DNA of 64,000 nucleotides from JALYRV01 sp040902895. Lineage in GTDB: Bacteria; Acidobacteriota; Vicinamibacteria; Vicinamibacterales; SCN-69-37. The stretch covers positions 3,996 to 67,995 of the forward strand of contig JBBDWL010000141.1 in NCBI GenBank assembly GCA_040902895.1. Direction: 5' to 3'. Below, piece after piece: positions 42,345 through 52,551 of this stretch (positions are counted from its first letter, which is position 1; every line of letters begins with the position of its first letter). The notes under the pieces are model-generated. The model was not told the origin of the DNA. It ran no database searches and was given only the letters and a program-made list of their open reading frames with translations. The translations under genes were made by a program, and so were the position numbers.

Positions 42345-43705
42345 TTGGCACCTCCTTCGGGCACCACCGTCAGCTCCACGCGCTTGTCGGCGGGCAGGAA
42401 CCGCCGCACCGCCGCGCGAATGTCGTCGGGCGTAATCGCGCGATAGCGCGCCAGGTCTTCGTTGAAATAATCGGGATTGCCCGTCGCCACGAAATAGCCG
42501 TTCAGCTGATCCGCCTTGCCGCCGAATCCGCCGACGCGCTCCATGCGCGCGAAGAAACCGGCTTCGGCCTTGTTGATTGCGCGCGCCACTTCGCGCGCGT
42601 CGGGCGCCGTCTGCCGCAGCTTCTCGATTTCTTCGTCGACAATGCGCTTGATGTCTTCGGTGATCTGGTCGGGCGTCTTCTCGGCCGATGGGCGGGCCAT
42701 GACGACGATATAGAACTCGGAGCGGAGTTTGCCTGACGACTGGAACGCCGACACGCTTTGCGCAATCTGCATGTCGTACACGAGCCGTTTGAAGAGCCGC
42801 GAATTCTTGCCGCCGGCCAGCACCGAGGCGGTCAGATCCAGCTCCGCATCGCCGGGCGCAAACAGAGGCGGCGTCAGCCAGGCCAGCGTGAGGCGCGGCA
42901 GCTGCACCTTGTCGGTCATCCGCTCTTTCGTGACGCCGGTGAGGATGGCGGGCGGATACTCGTTCGGCGGCACGTCGGCCCCGGGCTTCACGTCGCCGAA
43001 CCAGGTTTCAATCTTCTTGCGCGCCTCGGCGATGTTGATGTCGCCGGCGATCGAGAGGCTCGCGTTGCCCGGCGCGTAGTATGTGCGGAAGAAGTCACGC
43101 ACGTCCTCGGCGCTTGCCGCGGTGAGATCCTCCATGTGGCCGATCGTGGGCCAGCTGTAAGGATGGCCCTTCGGATAGAGCAGCTCATCGAGCTTGACGT
43201 CGGCCAGCCCGTACGGCGCGTTCTCGACGCCTGACCGGCGCTCGTTCTTCACGACGTCGCGCTGGCCGTTGACCAGCTCCGGCGTGACGATGTCGAGCAG
43301 ATAGCCCATGCGATCGGATTCGAGGAACAATCCGAGATCGAGCGCGTTCGACGGCATGTCGATGTAATAGTTGGTGCGGTCGCGGTTGGTCGAGCCGTTG
43401 TTGTTGGCGCCGGCCGCTTCGAGCCAGGTGTCGAAGGCGCCTTCAGGCACATGCTTCGAGCCTTCGAACATCAGATGCTCGAACAGGTGCGCGAAACCCG
43501 TGCGGCCCGGCTTTTCGCTGCCGGATCCGACGTGGTACCACATGTTGATCGACACCACCGGCACGCTGTGATCCTCGTGCAGAATCACGTCGAGGCCGTT
43601 CGGCAGCGTGAAGTGTGTGTAGGGGACGGCGATGGCCTGAGCCTGATTCGCCGATTCGGCCGACGCCAGAATCGCGAGCACCGCGAGCAGCATTCTGAAT
43701 CGCAT
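42341..43705 (-). CDS. M16 family zinc peptidase, catalytic subunit
   Basis: A 454-residue secreted peptidase. It has a signal peptide (MLLAVLAILASAESANQA), the inverted zinc motif HLFEH at residues 73-77 in GFAHLFEHLMFEGSKH, and the distal Glu region in DIVTPELVNGQRDVVKNERR. It is the active half of the M16 pair. The start was placed at ATG 43705; a TTG at 43711 is in frame but would share bases with the divergent aminotransferase start. ATG 43693 is another option. Confidence 0.9.
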   Translation of the reverse strand: MRFRMLLAVLAILASAESANQAQAIAVPYTHFTLPNGLDVILHEDHSVPVVSINMWYHVGSGSEKPGRTGFAHLFEHLMFEGSKHVPEGAFDTWLEAAGANNNGSTNRDRTNYYIDMPSNALDLGLFLESDRMGYLLDIVTPELVNGQRDVVKNERRSGVENAPYGLADVKLDELLYPKGHPYSWPTIGHMEDLTAASAEDVRDFFRTYYAPGNASLSIAGDINIAEARKKIETWFGDVKPGADVPPNEYPPAILTGVTKERMTDKVQLPRLTLAWLTPPLFAPGDAELDLTASVLAGGKNSRLFKRLVYDMQIAQSVSAFQSSGKLRSEFYIVVMARPSAEKTPDQITEDIKRIVDEEIEKLRQTAPDAREVARAINKAEAGFFARMERVGGFGGKADQLNGYFVATGNPDYFNEDLARYRAITPDDIRAAVRRFLPADKRVELTVVPEGGAK

Positions 43706-43710
43706 AGACA

Positions 43711-44919
43711 ATGATTATCCCTTCGTTCTCATCGCGCGTGCCCTCGTCGCTGCCGCCCAACCGGCTCGCGCAGGCCGTGGCGCGGCGCCGGGCATCCGGG
43801 CGCGGCTTGATCGATTTGACGGCGTCGAACCCTACGGCGGCCGGGTTTCGTTATCCCGATGGATTGCTCGACGCGCTGGCGGCGGAGCGCAACCTTGAAT
43901 ACGCGCCCGACCCGTCGGGCATCGAGGAGGCGCGAGCGGCTGTCGCCGACGAGTTTGCGCGGCGCGGCACGCGCGTGTCGCCCGGGCGCATTGTTCTGAC
44001 GGCGAGCACGAGCGAGGCCTACAGCTACATCTTCAAGCTGCTCTGCGACCCCGGTGATGACGTGCTGGTGCCGCAGCCCAGCTACCCGTTGTTCGAATGG
44101 CTGACGCGGTTCGAGGGTGTCGGTGCCGTGCCGTACCGGCTCGAGTATCACGGCCGCTGGAGAGTTGATGCAGCCGCGATCGCCGCCGCGCGCACCCCTC
44201 GCACGAAAGCCATTCTGGCGGTGAATCCGAACAATCCGACAGGCTCGTACTTCACGCGCGCTGATGTCGCGGCGCTGGCGCAGACGGCGCCGGGTCTGCC
44301 GTTGGTCGGCGATGAGGTGTTCTGGGATTTCCCTCTTCCCGATGCGCCGCGCGATCGCGCAAGCGTGCTCGAGAGCGGCGGCGAGCTGGTCTTTTCGCTG
44401 GGAGGCCTGTCGAAGTCGGCCGCGCTTCCGCAATTGAAGCTGGGATGGATCGCCATTGGCGGTACGGACGCGAACGTTGCCGCCGCTCGCGAGAGGCTGG
44501 AGCTCATCGCGGACGCCTATCTGTCGGTATCGACACCCGTGCAGACCGCCGCGGCCACGCTGATTGCGGCCGGGCCGGCGCTTCGCGACCAGATCTCGGC
44601 GCGAACTGCGCGAAATCTTTCGGCGCTGGCCGTCGCGGTCGAGCAGCATCCGGCCCTGAATTTGCTCAAGCCGGAAGGGGGCTGGTCCGCGATCGTCCGG
44701 GTGCCCGCGACCACCACCGAGGAAGATCTGGCCGTGGCGCTGGCCGAAGAAGATGGCGTGCTGGTCCACCCTGGCTATTTTTTCGACTTCGAGCAGGAGG
44801 CCTTTATCGTCATCAGTCTGATCGTCCCGCCCGCTGATTTCGACGAGGCACTCGCGCGCGTGCTTCGTCGCGTCGCGGGTGGCGCAGTCTCTAGCGGCGG
44901 TGGCTCGCGTTCGGTCTGA
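43711..44919 (+). CDS. PLP-dependent class I/II aminotransferase
   Basis: A 402-residue fold-type I aminotransferase with the usual blocks: LDALAAERNLEYAPDPSGIE, LTASTSEAYSYIFKLLCDPG, NPNNPTGSY with the PLP-contacting Asn, and the Schiff-base lysine in SLGGLSKSAALPQLKLGW. Substrate not assignable. ATG 43711 lies only 5 bases from the divergent M16 start; the in-frame GTG 43738 is a possible true start and would leave more room for regulation. Its stop abuts the malQ ATG. Confidence 0.88.
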   Translation: MIIPSFSSRVPSSLPPNRLAQAVARRRASGRGLIDLTASNPTAAGFRYPDGLLDALAAERNLEYAPDPSGIEEARAAVADEFARRGTRVSPGRIVLTASTSEAYSYIFKLLCDPGDDVLVPQPSYPLFEWLTRFEGVGAVPYRLEYHGRWRVDAAAIAAARTPRTKAILAVNPNNPTGSYFTRADVAALAQTAPGLPLVGDEVFWDFPLPDAPRDRASVLESGGELVFSLGGLSKSAALPQLKLGWIAIGGTDANVAAARERLELIADAYLSVSTPVQTAAATLIAAGPALRDQISARTARNLSALAVAVEQHPALNLLKPEGGWSAIVRVPATTTEEDLAVALAEEDGVLVHPGYFFDFEQEAFIVISLIVPPADFDEALARVLRRVAGGAVSSGGGSRSV

Positions 44920-46493
44920 TGCCAGCAACCCCGTACCGCCGCACGGCCGGCGTTCTGCTTCCTCTGTTTTCCATGCGATCGAGTACCAGCTGGGGCATCG
45001 GCGAGTTTGCCGATGTGCGTCCATTCTCTGAATGGATGCACGGGGCGGGGCTCTCGCTGCTGCAGCTGCTGCCCATCAACGCGATGTCGCCGGGGCAGAA
45101 CTCGCCGTACTCCGCGCTGTCGTCGGCCGCGCTCGATCCAATCTTCATCGCGCCTGAAGCGGTGGCCAGCTTCACGCGTGCGGGCGGCATATCCGCGCTG
45201 CCGAAAGACGCGCGCGACGCGCTCGAGGCTGCGCGTCACGCGACGAGGGTGGATTCTGATGCGGTGCGTGCGGCCAAGGGCGCCGCATTCGATCTCGCGT
45301 GGCAGGCATTCGGGGACGCCGACGCCGAGGCGTTGGACGCGTTCGTCGAGCGCGAGCAGTACTGGCTCGATGACTACACGCTGTATCGCGCGCTGACGGA
45401 CGAGCACGGCGGCGACTGGACGCGCTGGCCCGACGCGCTTCGCCATCGAGAGCCCGACGCGATGGCCCGCGCGCGGACCGCGCTGGCGCGGCCGATCCGT
45501 TTCCACGGCTGGCTGCAGTGGATTGCCGATGCGCAGTGGGGCAGCGCGCGCGCCGATGCGCGCGAGAACGGCGTCGACGTGTTCGGTGACCTGCCGTTCA
45601 TGGTGAGCACCGCGAGCGCTGATGTCTGGGGGAGGCAGCAGGATTTCATGCTCGATGCCACCGTCGGCACGCCGCCCGACGCCTTCAGCGACGCGGGCCA
45701 GGATTGGGGCGTGCCCGTCTATCGCTGGCCCGAGATTGCCGCAGGCGGCGATGCCTGGCTGCGGATGCGCGGCCGCCGCGCCGCGTCGCTCTTCGACGGC
45801 TTCCGCGTCGATCATCTGGTCGGCTTCTATCGCACGTTCGTGCGGCCCCGGCGCGGCGCGCCGTCCTTTCTGCCCGGCGAGCCGTACTTTCTGCCGGACG
45901 CGCCGCCCGAGCAGATCGCGCAGGGCGAGCGCATCATGCGGCTGTTTCTCGAGACCGGCGCGGCCGTCACCGCCGAGGATCTCGGCACAGTGCCGGATTA
46001 CGTGCGCGAGTCGCTCGGCCGTCTCGGCCTCCCCGGCTATCGCATCCTGCGATGGGAGCGGCACTGGCATCAGGAGGGACAGCCGTTTCGCGACCCGGCC
46101 GAATGGCCGGCCAATGCCGTCGCCACCACCGGCACGCACGACACCGAGTCGCTCGCCGAGTGGTGGGAGCACGCGGCCGTTGAGGAGCGGCGCCTGGTGC
46201 AGGCCATTCCAGACGTGGCCCGCGCGCTCGGCACGGAGGACCATCCAACCCTCACCCCGCGCGTCCGCGACGCGCTGCTTGCGGCGCTCTATGACTCGCC
46301 GTCGAACCTGCTGATTCTGCCGTTCCAGGATCTGTTCGGCTGGCGCGATCGCGTCAACACGCCGGCCACCGTCGGCGACGCCAACTGGCGCTGGACGCTG
46401 CCGTGGCCGGTCGATCGCCTGCCGTCGATTCCCGTGGCAGCCGACCGCGCGCGCGAGCTGCATGCGCTGGCGGAGGAGACAGGTAGACTCTAG
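44919..46493 (+). CDS. malQ: 4-alpha-glucanotransferase (amylomaltase, GH77)
   Basis: A 524-residue GH77 enzyme that transfers maltooligosaccharide segments between alpha-1,4-glucans. Typical blocks: GVLLPLFSMRSSTSWGIGEF, LLPINAMSPGQNSPYSALSS, FGDLPFMVSTASADVW, FRVDHLVGFYR with the nucleophile Asp, and the acid/base Glu in AVTAEDLGTVPDYVRESL. It starts at the end of the aminotransferase gene (shared A) and is followed immediately by a structured repeat. It likely works with the GH15 enzyme in alpha-glucan turnover. Confidence 0.92.
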   Translation: MPATPYRRTAGVLLPLFSMRSSTSWGIGEFADVRPFSEWMHGAGLSLLQLLPINAMSPGQNSPYSALSSAALDPIFIAPEAVASFTRAGGISALPKDARDALEAARHATRVDSDAVRAAKGAAFDLAWQAFGDADAEALDAFVEREQYWLDDYTLYRALTDEHGGDWTRWPDALRHREPDAMARARTALARPIRFHGWLQWIADAQWGSARADARENGVDVFGDLPFMVSTASADVWGRQQDFMLDATVGTPPDAFSDAGQDWGVPVYRWPEIAAGGDAWLRMRGRRAASLFDGFRVDHLVGFYRTFVRPRRGAPSFLPGEPYFLPDAPPEQIAQGERIMRLFLETGAAVTAEDLGTVPDYVRESLGRLGLPGYRILRWERHWHQEGQPFRDPAEWPANAVATTGTHDTESLAEWWEHAAVEERRLVQAIPDVARALGTEDHPTLTPRVRDALLAALYDSPSNLLILPFQDLFGWRDRVNTPATVGDANWRWTLPWPVDRLPSIPVAADRARELHALAEETGRL

Positions 46494-46612
46494 GTTGCTG
46501 GTTGCTGGTCTGAGCCGCGCGAGACAACGCTCGCGCGGCTAATCTAGATTAGCCGGCCGGGCTTTGTCCCGGACGGCTGGCACCGACAACCAACAACCAG
46601 CAACCGACAACC
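46494..46612 (+). repeat. Structured dispersed element, copy 1 (two hairpins between TTGCTGG/CCAGCAACC arms)
   Basis: Outer arms of GGTTGCTGG and ACCAGCAACC repeats enclose two hairpins. Hairpin 1 is AGCCGCGCGAG (46513-46523) paired with CTCGCGCGGCT (46530-46540). Hairpin 2 is AGCCGGCCGGG (46551-46561) paired with CCCGGACGGCT (46568-46578) around CTTTGT. The palindrome AATCTAGATT lies between them. The second copy, in reverse, is at 60190-60324, with the same loops and compensatory stem changes. The right edge abuts the next ATG, so it forms that gene's leader. Confidence 0.8.
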
Positions 46613-46616
46613 GACC

Positions 46617-47684
<1,068 letters not shown>

Positions 47685-47690
47685 CAGCCC

Positions 47691-47798
47691 AATGTAAATT
47701 GTAAATCGTAAATAGCATTGTCTACTGAGCTATTGGCTGCACTGAAGCGGCAGCAATGACCCCATAGACAATGCTATTTACAATTTACCATTTACATT
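47691..47798. repeat. TGTAAAT-family inverted repeat (33-bp arms)
   Basis: The left arm 47691-47723 (AATGTAAATTGTAAATCG...) and the right arm 47766-47798 are reverse complements with 2 mismatches around a 42-base centre. The left arm is repeated exactly at 49063-49095, after the PQQ gene. The right arm and the 49063 copy form inverted ends around that gene. Confidence 0.8.
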
Positions 47799-47813
47799 TC
47801 GCGAGCCTGAGCC

Positions 47814-49046
47814 ATGACATCACCAAGAACCCTCGCATTAGCACTGGCGCTGTCTCTGCCCTTGTCCGTGACGACGTTCGCCCAATGGCCGCAATGGCGG
47901 GGTCCTGCGCGTGATGGCGCGGTTCCGGCGGCGTCGGTGCCGAAGGCCTGGCCCGAGAAGCTGCAGGAAGCATGGGCGGTTGAAGCGGGCGAGGGCTACT
48001 CGACGCCGGTTGTCGCGAATGGCCGCGTGTATGTGCACGCGCGGCGCGATCCCGACGAGGTCGTCATGGCGTTCGATCTCGCCACCGGCAGGCAGGTCTG
48101 GAGCGACACGCATCAGGCGCCGTTCACGAAAAATCAGTATGCCAACGCGATGGCCAAGGGACCCAATGCCACGCCGCTCGTGGCCAACGGCCGTCTCTAT
48201 ACGTTCGGCGTGACCGCGGTGCTCACCGCGTATGACGCCGCCGGCGGCAAGGTGCTCTGGCGCCACGACTACACGAAAGACATCGACTCGTCGAAGCTGT
48301 TCTGCGGTACCGCGATGTCGCCCATCCTTGTCGACGAGGCCATCATCGTGCACGTCGGCGACGATCGCGGCGGCGTCTTTCGCGCCTTCGATGCCGTGAC
48401 CGGCAAGATGCGGTGGGAGCAGAAAGCGCCCGGCCCGGGCTACGCATCGCCCGTGCTGGCGACGATGGCAGGCGCAAAACAAGTCGTGATGCTCACCGAC
48501 AAGTCGGTAGTGGGCGTCTCGACATCCGACGGCGGCATTCTCTGGAGTTTCCCATTCCCCGACGAATGGAACGAAAACATCGTCACGCCCATCGTCATCG
48601 GCGACACGGTGATCGTGTCAGGCACGCGGCAGGGCACGCGCGCGCTCCGCGTCGCCCCGAAGGGCGCGGCCTTCGAGGCCACCGAACTGTGGCACTCGCC
48701 CGAGACGGCAATGTACATGAGTACCCCCGTACTGCAGGGCGGCGTGCTCTATGGCATGTCGACACGGCGTAAGGGCCAGTTCTTCGCGCTCGATCCGGCC
48801 ACCGGCAAGACGTTGTGGATGACGGAGGGGCGCGAAGCGGGCAACGCGCATCTCGTGGCGGCGGGGTCGAATCTCGTCGTGCAGCTCGACACCGGCGACA
48901 TGATCGTCGCGCCGGTGTCGAAGACCGGCTTCACGCCCGCGCGCCGCTATACCGTTGGCAAAAGCGCGACCTACACGCATCCCGTGCTCACGCCGGGTGG
49001 CGTGCTCGTGCGGGATCAGACGCACCTGAGATTCTGGCAGTGGTAA
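47814..49046 (+). CDS. Secreted PQQ-like beta-propeller repeat protein
   Basis: A 410-residue exported protein with a signal peptide (MTSPRTLALALALSLPLSVT). The propeller blades carry W-motifs such as WPQWRGPARDG, GRQVWSDTH, GGKVLWRHDY and GGILWSFPF, typical of PQQ-binding-like (Pfam PQQ_2/3) proteins of unknown function. Calcium/PQQ active-site residues of true dehydrogenases were not identified. It sits between the two halves of a LuxE/LuxC-like pair and is bracketed by TGTAAAT repeats, so it may be an inserted cassette. Confidence 0.85.
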   Translation: MTSPRTLALALALSLPLSVTTFAQWPQWRGPARDGAVPAASVPKAWPEKLQEAWAVEAGEGYSTPVVANGRVYVHARRDPDEVVMAFDLATGRQVWSDTHQAPFTKNQYANAMAKGPNATPLVANGRLYTFGVTAVLTAYDAAGGKVLWRHDYTKDIDSSKLFCGTAMSPILVDEAIIVHVGDDRGGVFRAFDAVTGKMRWEQKAPGPGYASPVLATMAGAKQVVMLTDKSVVGVSTSDGGILWSFPFPDEWNENIVTPIVIGDTVIVSGTRQGTRALRVAPKGAAFEATELWHSPETAMYMSTPVLQGGVLYGMSTRRKGQFFALDPATGKTLWMTEGREAGNAHLVAAGSNLVVQLDTGDMIVAPVSKTGFTPARRYTVGKSATYTHPVLTPGGVLVRDQTHLRFWQW

Positions 49047-49062
49047 CTGTACTGATCGCGGA

Positions 49063-49108
49063 AATGTAAATTGTAAATCGTAAATAGCATTGTCTATTGG
49101 GCTATTGC
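49063..49108 (+). repeat. TGTAAAT-family repeat, right-hand copy
   Basis: Bases 49063-49095 equal 47691-47723 exactly, and the similarity continues about 13 bases further (TCTA-TG-GCTATTG). With the first copy it forms a direct repeat of about 46 bases flanking the PQQ gene. Confidence 0.8.
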
Positions 49109-49127
49109 CAGAGGCTGCTCACCACGC

Positions 49128-50564
49128 ATGTTGCATATACCGTTGCTGCGCTTCGGCCTTCCCTACAAAAGCCTCGACGTGGTTACCGCGCCGCACCATC
49201 GCACGCGCAGGCCATTCGTGGAGCTCAGTCAGGCGAACGTTGGACTGATCAGCCGCGATCTGCTGCGACAGGGTGAAGCACGCGCGGCGCTGCAGCGCTT
49301 CGCCGCGGAAGAGTTGATCGCGATGTGCAAGTCCGCCGCGCCCATCTTTCTCACCGAGACGCTCAACGTTGGCGATGTGGATCAGACGCCGCAGGATTAT
49401 CTCGAGCAGCTGAACGCGACCACAGGCATGCCGTTCGTCATGGGGCGGCGCAATATGGCGCGCGTCGCGGCGGTGCTCGAGAACATGGAGAGCATCCTGC
49501 GCGGCCTGACGCGCGGTCTCGATCTGCGCGTGCTGGATCGCGGATACGGCGAGCCCTCAATCAGCTTTTTCCCCCGCGCGCAGTCGCTCGGCGTCGTGCT
49601 GCCGAACAACTCACCGGGCGTGCACGGGCTCTGGCTGCCCGCGATTCCATTGAAGATGCCGCTCGTGCTGCGTCCCGGCAGCGCCGAGCCATGGACGCCG
49701 TACCGCCTGATTCAATCGCTCATCAAGGCGGGCGTGCCGCGCGACGCGTTCTGTTTTTATCCGAGCGGCCATGCCGGCGCCGGCGAGATCGTACGCGCCA
49801 CCGGCCGCAGCATGTTCTTTGGCGATCTTGCCGCGGTCGGAACGGTCGCGGGCGATCCGCGCGTCGAGCTGCACGGGCCGGGCTACAGCAAAATCTTCAT
49901 CGGGTCCGATCGCATCGGCAGCTGGAGCGAGTATCTGGATCTGATCGCGGCATCGGTCGTCGAAAACGGCGGACGGTCCTGCGTCAACGCCAGCGGCGTC
50001 TGGGTGCCAGCGCACGCGCATGACATCGCCGACGCGCTCGCCGAGCGGCTTGCGGCGATCCAGCCGCGCGGGGCCGACGATGAGCGGGCGGAGATTGCGC
50101 CGTTTGTGGATCCGGCGGTGGCGCGGCGGATTTCGGAGCAGATCGATGCGGGACTCCATGAGGCGGGGGCCGAAGACGTGACGGCGAAGTACCGGAAGGG
50201 AAGCCGCCTCGTGGAACACGACGGCGCCACGTTCCTGCTGCCCACGGTCGTGCGCTGCGACAGCAGCTCGCATCCGCTGGCGAACCGCGAGTTCCTCTTT
50301 CCGTTCGTGTCGGTTGTGCAGATGACGGACGAACAGACGGCGGCGGCACCGGCCTGCTTCGGTCCCACGCTCGTGGTGACGGCGCTGACCGGGGATCGCG
50401 CGGCGATCGATCGTCTGCTGGCCTCGGATCTGGTCGGCCGTCTGAACCTCGGGCCGATCCAGACCAACCGGATCGTGTGGGATCAGCCGCATGAGGGCAA
50501 TCTCTTCGAGCACATGTATGGCCGCCGCGCGTTTCAAAAAACGGGGACGGGTCTTAATTATTGA
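49128..50564 (+). CDS. Acyl-CoA/acyl-protein reductase, aldehyde dehydrogenase superfamily (LuxC-like)
   Basis: A 478-residue aldehyde-dehydrogenase-fold protein: substrate block FFPRAQSLGVVLPNNSPGVH, cofactor block VLRPGSAEPWTPYRLIQSLI, GPGYSKIFIG and the nucleophile cysteine in VVENGGRSCVNASGVWVPAH. LuxC-type enzymes reduce acyl groups to aldehydes with NADPH; with the LuxE-like protein this would convert a carboxylic acid to an aldehyde. There are no luxAB genes, so bioluminescence is not implied. Its last residues (KTGTGLNY) and its stop codon are encoded by the left arm and loop of the REP-like hairpin at 50537. Confidence 0.75.
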   Translation: MLHIPLLRFGLPYKSLDVVTAPHHRTRRPFVELSQANVGLISRDLLRQGEARAALQRFAAEELIAMCKSAAPIFLTETLNVGDVDQTPQDYLEQLNATTGMPFVMGRRNMARVAAVLENMESILRGLTRGLDLRVLDRGYGEPSISFFPRAQSLGVVLPNNSPGVHGLWLPAIPLKMPLVLRPGSAEPWTPYRLIQSLIKAGVPRDAFCFYPSGHAGAGEIVRATGRSMFFGDLAAVGTVAGDPRVELHGPGYSKIFIGSDRIGSWSEYLDLIAASVVENGGRSCVNASGVWVPAHAHDIADALAERLAAIQPRGADDERAEIAPFVDPAVARRISEQIDAGLHEAGAEDVTAKYRKGSRLVEHDGATFLLPTVVRCDSSSHPLANREFLFPFVSVVQMTDEQTAAAPACFGPTLVVTALTGDRAAIDRLLASDLVGRLNLGPIQTNRIVWDQPHEGNLFEHMYGRRAFQKTGTGLNY

Positions 50565-50602
50565 TGCCGGCGATGAGAATATTCAGACCCGTCCCCGTTT
50601 TT
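50537..50602. repeat. REP-like perfect 18-bp inverted repeat (GGGGACGGGTCT type) spanning a stop and a start codon
   Basis: The left arm 50537-50554 (AAAAACGGGGACGGGTCT) and the right arm 50585-50602 are exact reverse complements around a 30-base loop. The loop contains the stop of the LuxC-like gene and the first ATG codons (50564 and 50573) of the next gene. Confidence 0.9.
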
Positions 50603-51634
50603 CTGCTGGTGCTCGGCACAGCCGAGCCCATGACGCCCCCGCAGCGGGTGCCGCCGGCCAGGCAGCTCTTCGAGCTCTATCTAAAAGGTGATCACGCAGC
50701 AGCCGTGGCGCCGCTGGGGACGGCGCGCAACGTGGCCTCGATCGCGCGCGACATGGTATCGGAGGGCGAGGAGTGGATCGAGGAGGGTGCGTCGCCAGCC
50801 GAGATCGAGCGCCGAAGGCTCGTTGCCGCGGCGCTGGCGCTCGAGTTCACGGTGCTGCGGATGGAAGACGAGTGGTACATCCTGCGTCCGCTGATCGAGT
50901 GGGGATGCGTGCAGCTGGTGAAGGGTCCGCCCGGCGACCGCGAGCTGGCGTGGCAGCGCGCCTCGCTGGCGGCCATTCAAGGCGCGCGCGATGACGCCTT
51001 CGCGCGCCGCCCGCCCGTATCGGCTGAACGGCCCGATGCGCCGTTTTCGGCCGACCACGTCGCGCATGCCGCGTTGAGATTTCCATCCGATCCCGCCGTG
51101 CTGTTCGCGCAGGGCTTCTTCGCCGAGTTTCAGGTGCCGGTCGAAGGCCGCATGCGCACCATCGACGTCGACACGGCCGATCGCGCGGCTGCGCGCGCGA
51201 TTGAGTTCTACCGCCGCGCCGGCGAGGACCCTGCGTTCAGGCACGAATCCGCGCTCGCCATCGGCTACATCCAGCTGCGCATGAAGCGGCTCGACGCCGT
51301 GCTGCCGGAGCTGGCAGTGGCGGCCGAGAGCACCGACCCGTTCGTGCGCTATCTCGCGCACCTGTTTCGCGGCCGCACCCTCGCGCAGCTGGGCGGCGTC
51401 GACGAAGCCATGGCGGCCTATCGCGCGGCGCTGGCCGTCATTCCCAACGCGCAGTCCGCATCGATCGCGCTTGCAGCGATGCTGCATGCCGCCGACCAGC
51501 CCGATCCCGCCATCGACATCATGACGAAGTCGTTTGCCGCGAGGCCGGCCGAGGATCCCTGGCGCGAATACGGCTTCGGCCAGTTCCGTCACTGGACTCG
51601 ATACCGCGATCAAATGCGAGAGGCCGCGCGATGA
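50564..51634 (+). CDS. Secreted TPR-like repeat protein
   Basis: A protein of about 356 residues with tetratricopeptide-like helical pairs in the C-terminal half (RAAARAIEFYRRAGEDPAFR, MKRLDAVLPELAVAAESTDP, GGVDEAMAAYRAALAVIPNA). The N-terminal hydrophobic leader (MRIFRPVPVFLLVLGTAEP) resembles a signal peptide, and its first part is encoded by the right arm of the REP-like hairpin. ATG 50573 gives the best leader; ATG 50564 is in frame. The stop overlaps the VWFA-related gene by ATGA, so the two probably work together. Confidence 0.7.
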   Translation: MPAMRIFRPVPVFLLVLGTAEPMTPPQRVPPARQLFELYLKGDHAAAVAPLGTARNVASIARDMVSEGEEWIEEGASPAEIERRRLVAAALALEFTVLRMEDEWYILRPLIEWGCVQLVKGPPGDRELAWQRASLAAIQGARDDAFARRPPVSAERPDAPFSADHVAHAALRFPSDPAVLFAQGFFAEFQVPVEGRMRTIDVDTADRAAARAIEFYRRAGEDPAFRHESALAIGYIQLRMKRLDAVLPELAVAAESTDPFVRYLAHLFRGRTLAQLGGVDEAMAAYRAALAVIPNAQSASIALAAMLHAADQPDPAIDIMTKSFAARPAEDPWREYGFGQFRHWTRYRDQMREAAR

Positions 51635-52551
51635 CACGCATGCCACGTCTCGCAACCGCCGGTCTGATCCTCACGGCCGTTGGCATCACTGCATCGATCC
51701 CGCCCGCGCGGGCGCAGGTGTTCCGCAGCGGGATCGATCTCGTGTCGGTCGACGTCTCCGTGAAGTCGGGCAATAGAGTTGTCACCGGCCTGACGGCTGC
51801 GGACTTCCGGCTCTATGACAATGGCGTGCTGCAGCAGGTCGAAGCCGTCGCGATCGAAGACGTGCCGATCGACGTCACGATCTTTCACGACACGAGCGTG
51901 AGCCAGAGCGCCCGTGTTGACTCGCTCAAGCGCGACATCATTACGGTGGCCGGACTGCTGCGTCCGGGCGACCGCATCCGGCTGCTCACGTTCGACGATC
52001 AGGTGCAGGACGCCTTCGGATGGCAGCCGGCCGGGTCGAAGCCCGACGTGTCGCGCGTGAAGATGGGACGCATCTCGCCTGTCTACGACGCGCTGTTCGC
52101 AGCGCTGCTGCACAAGCCGGAGACCGGCCGCCGCCACATGGTGCTCGCGCTCACCGACGCCGAAGACGCCGGCGGCGTCATCTCGATCGAAACGCTGGCC
52201 GCGGTGGCCGATCGCTCCGAGGCGGTCCTGCACCTTGTCTCGCTCGACGAGGCGCGCACTCAGGAAGGCCTGCGCGGCGTGATCCGCCAGTGGAATCCCA
52301 CGCGCGCGGCACGCACCGAAGTGCAGATGGTCGAGAAGATTGTCCCGCACACCGGCGGCGTCGTGCACGACGAGCCGATCTTCCGCAATCACGTCGTGTC
52401 GTCATTCAAGAAGGCCTTCGACGACTTCCGCCAGAGTTACGTGCTGCGCTATTCGGCGAAGGGCGTCGCGCGCGGCGGCTGGCACGAGCTGAAGGTCGAC
52501 GTCGCGAAGCCGGGCACCTACACCGTCCGCGCCCGGCGGGGATATAGATAA
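51631..52551 (+). CDS. Secreted VWFA-related domain protein
   Basis: A 306-residue exported protein of the acidobacterial VWFA-related type (TIGR03436-like). After a signal peptide (LATAGLILTAVGITASIPPA) comes the opening strand VDVSVKSGNRVVTGLTAADF and the metal-dependent adhesion site variant DTSVS (FHDTSVSQSARVD), then LTFDDQVQDAF and HMVLALTDAEDAGG. The C-terminal segment DFRQSYVLRYSAKGVARGGW to RARRGYR is characteristic. Role: probable extracellular binding or surface protein. It ends just before a REP-like hairpin. Confidence 0.85.
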   Translation: MTRMPRLATAGLILTAVGITASIPPARAQVFRSGIDLVSVDVSVKSGNRVVTGLTAADFRLYDNGVLQQVEAVAIEDVPIDVTIFHDTSVSQSARVDSLKRDIITVAGLLRPGDRIRLLTFDDQVQDAFGWQPAGSKPDVSRVKMGRISPVYDALFAALLHKPETGRRHMVLALTDAEDAGGVISIETLAAVADRSEAVLHLVSLDEARTQEGLRGVIRQWNPTRAARTEVQMVEKIVPHTGGVVHDEPIFRNHVVSSFKKAFDDFRQSYVLRYSAKGVARGGWHELKVDVAKPGTYTVRARRGYR

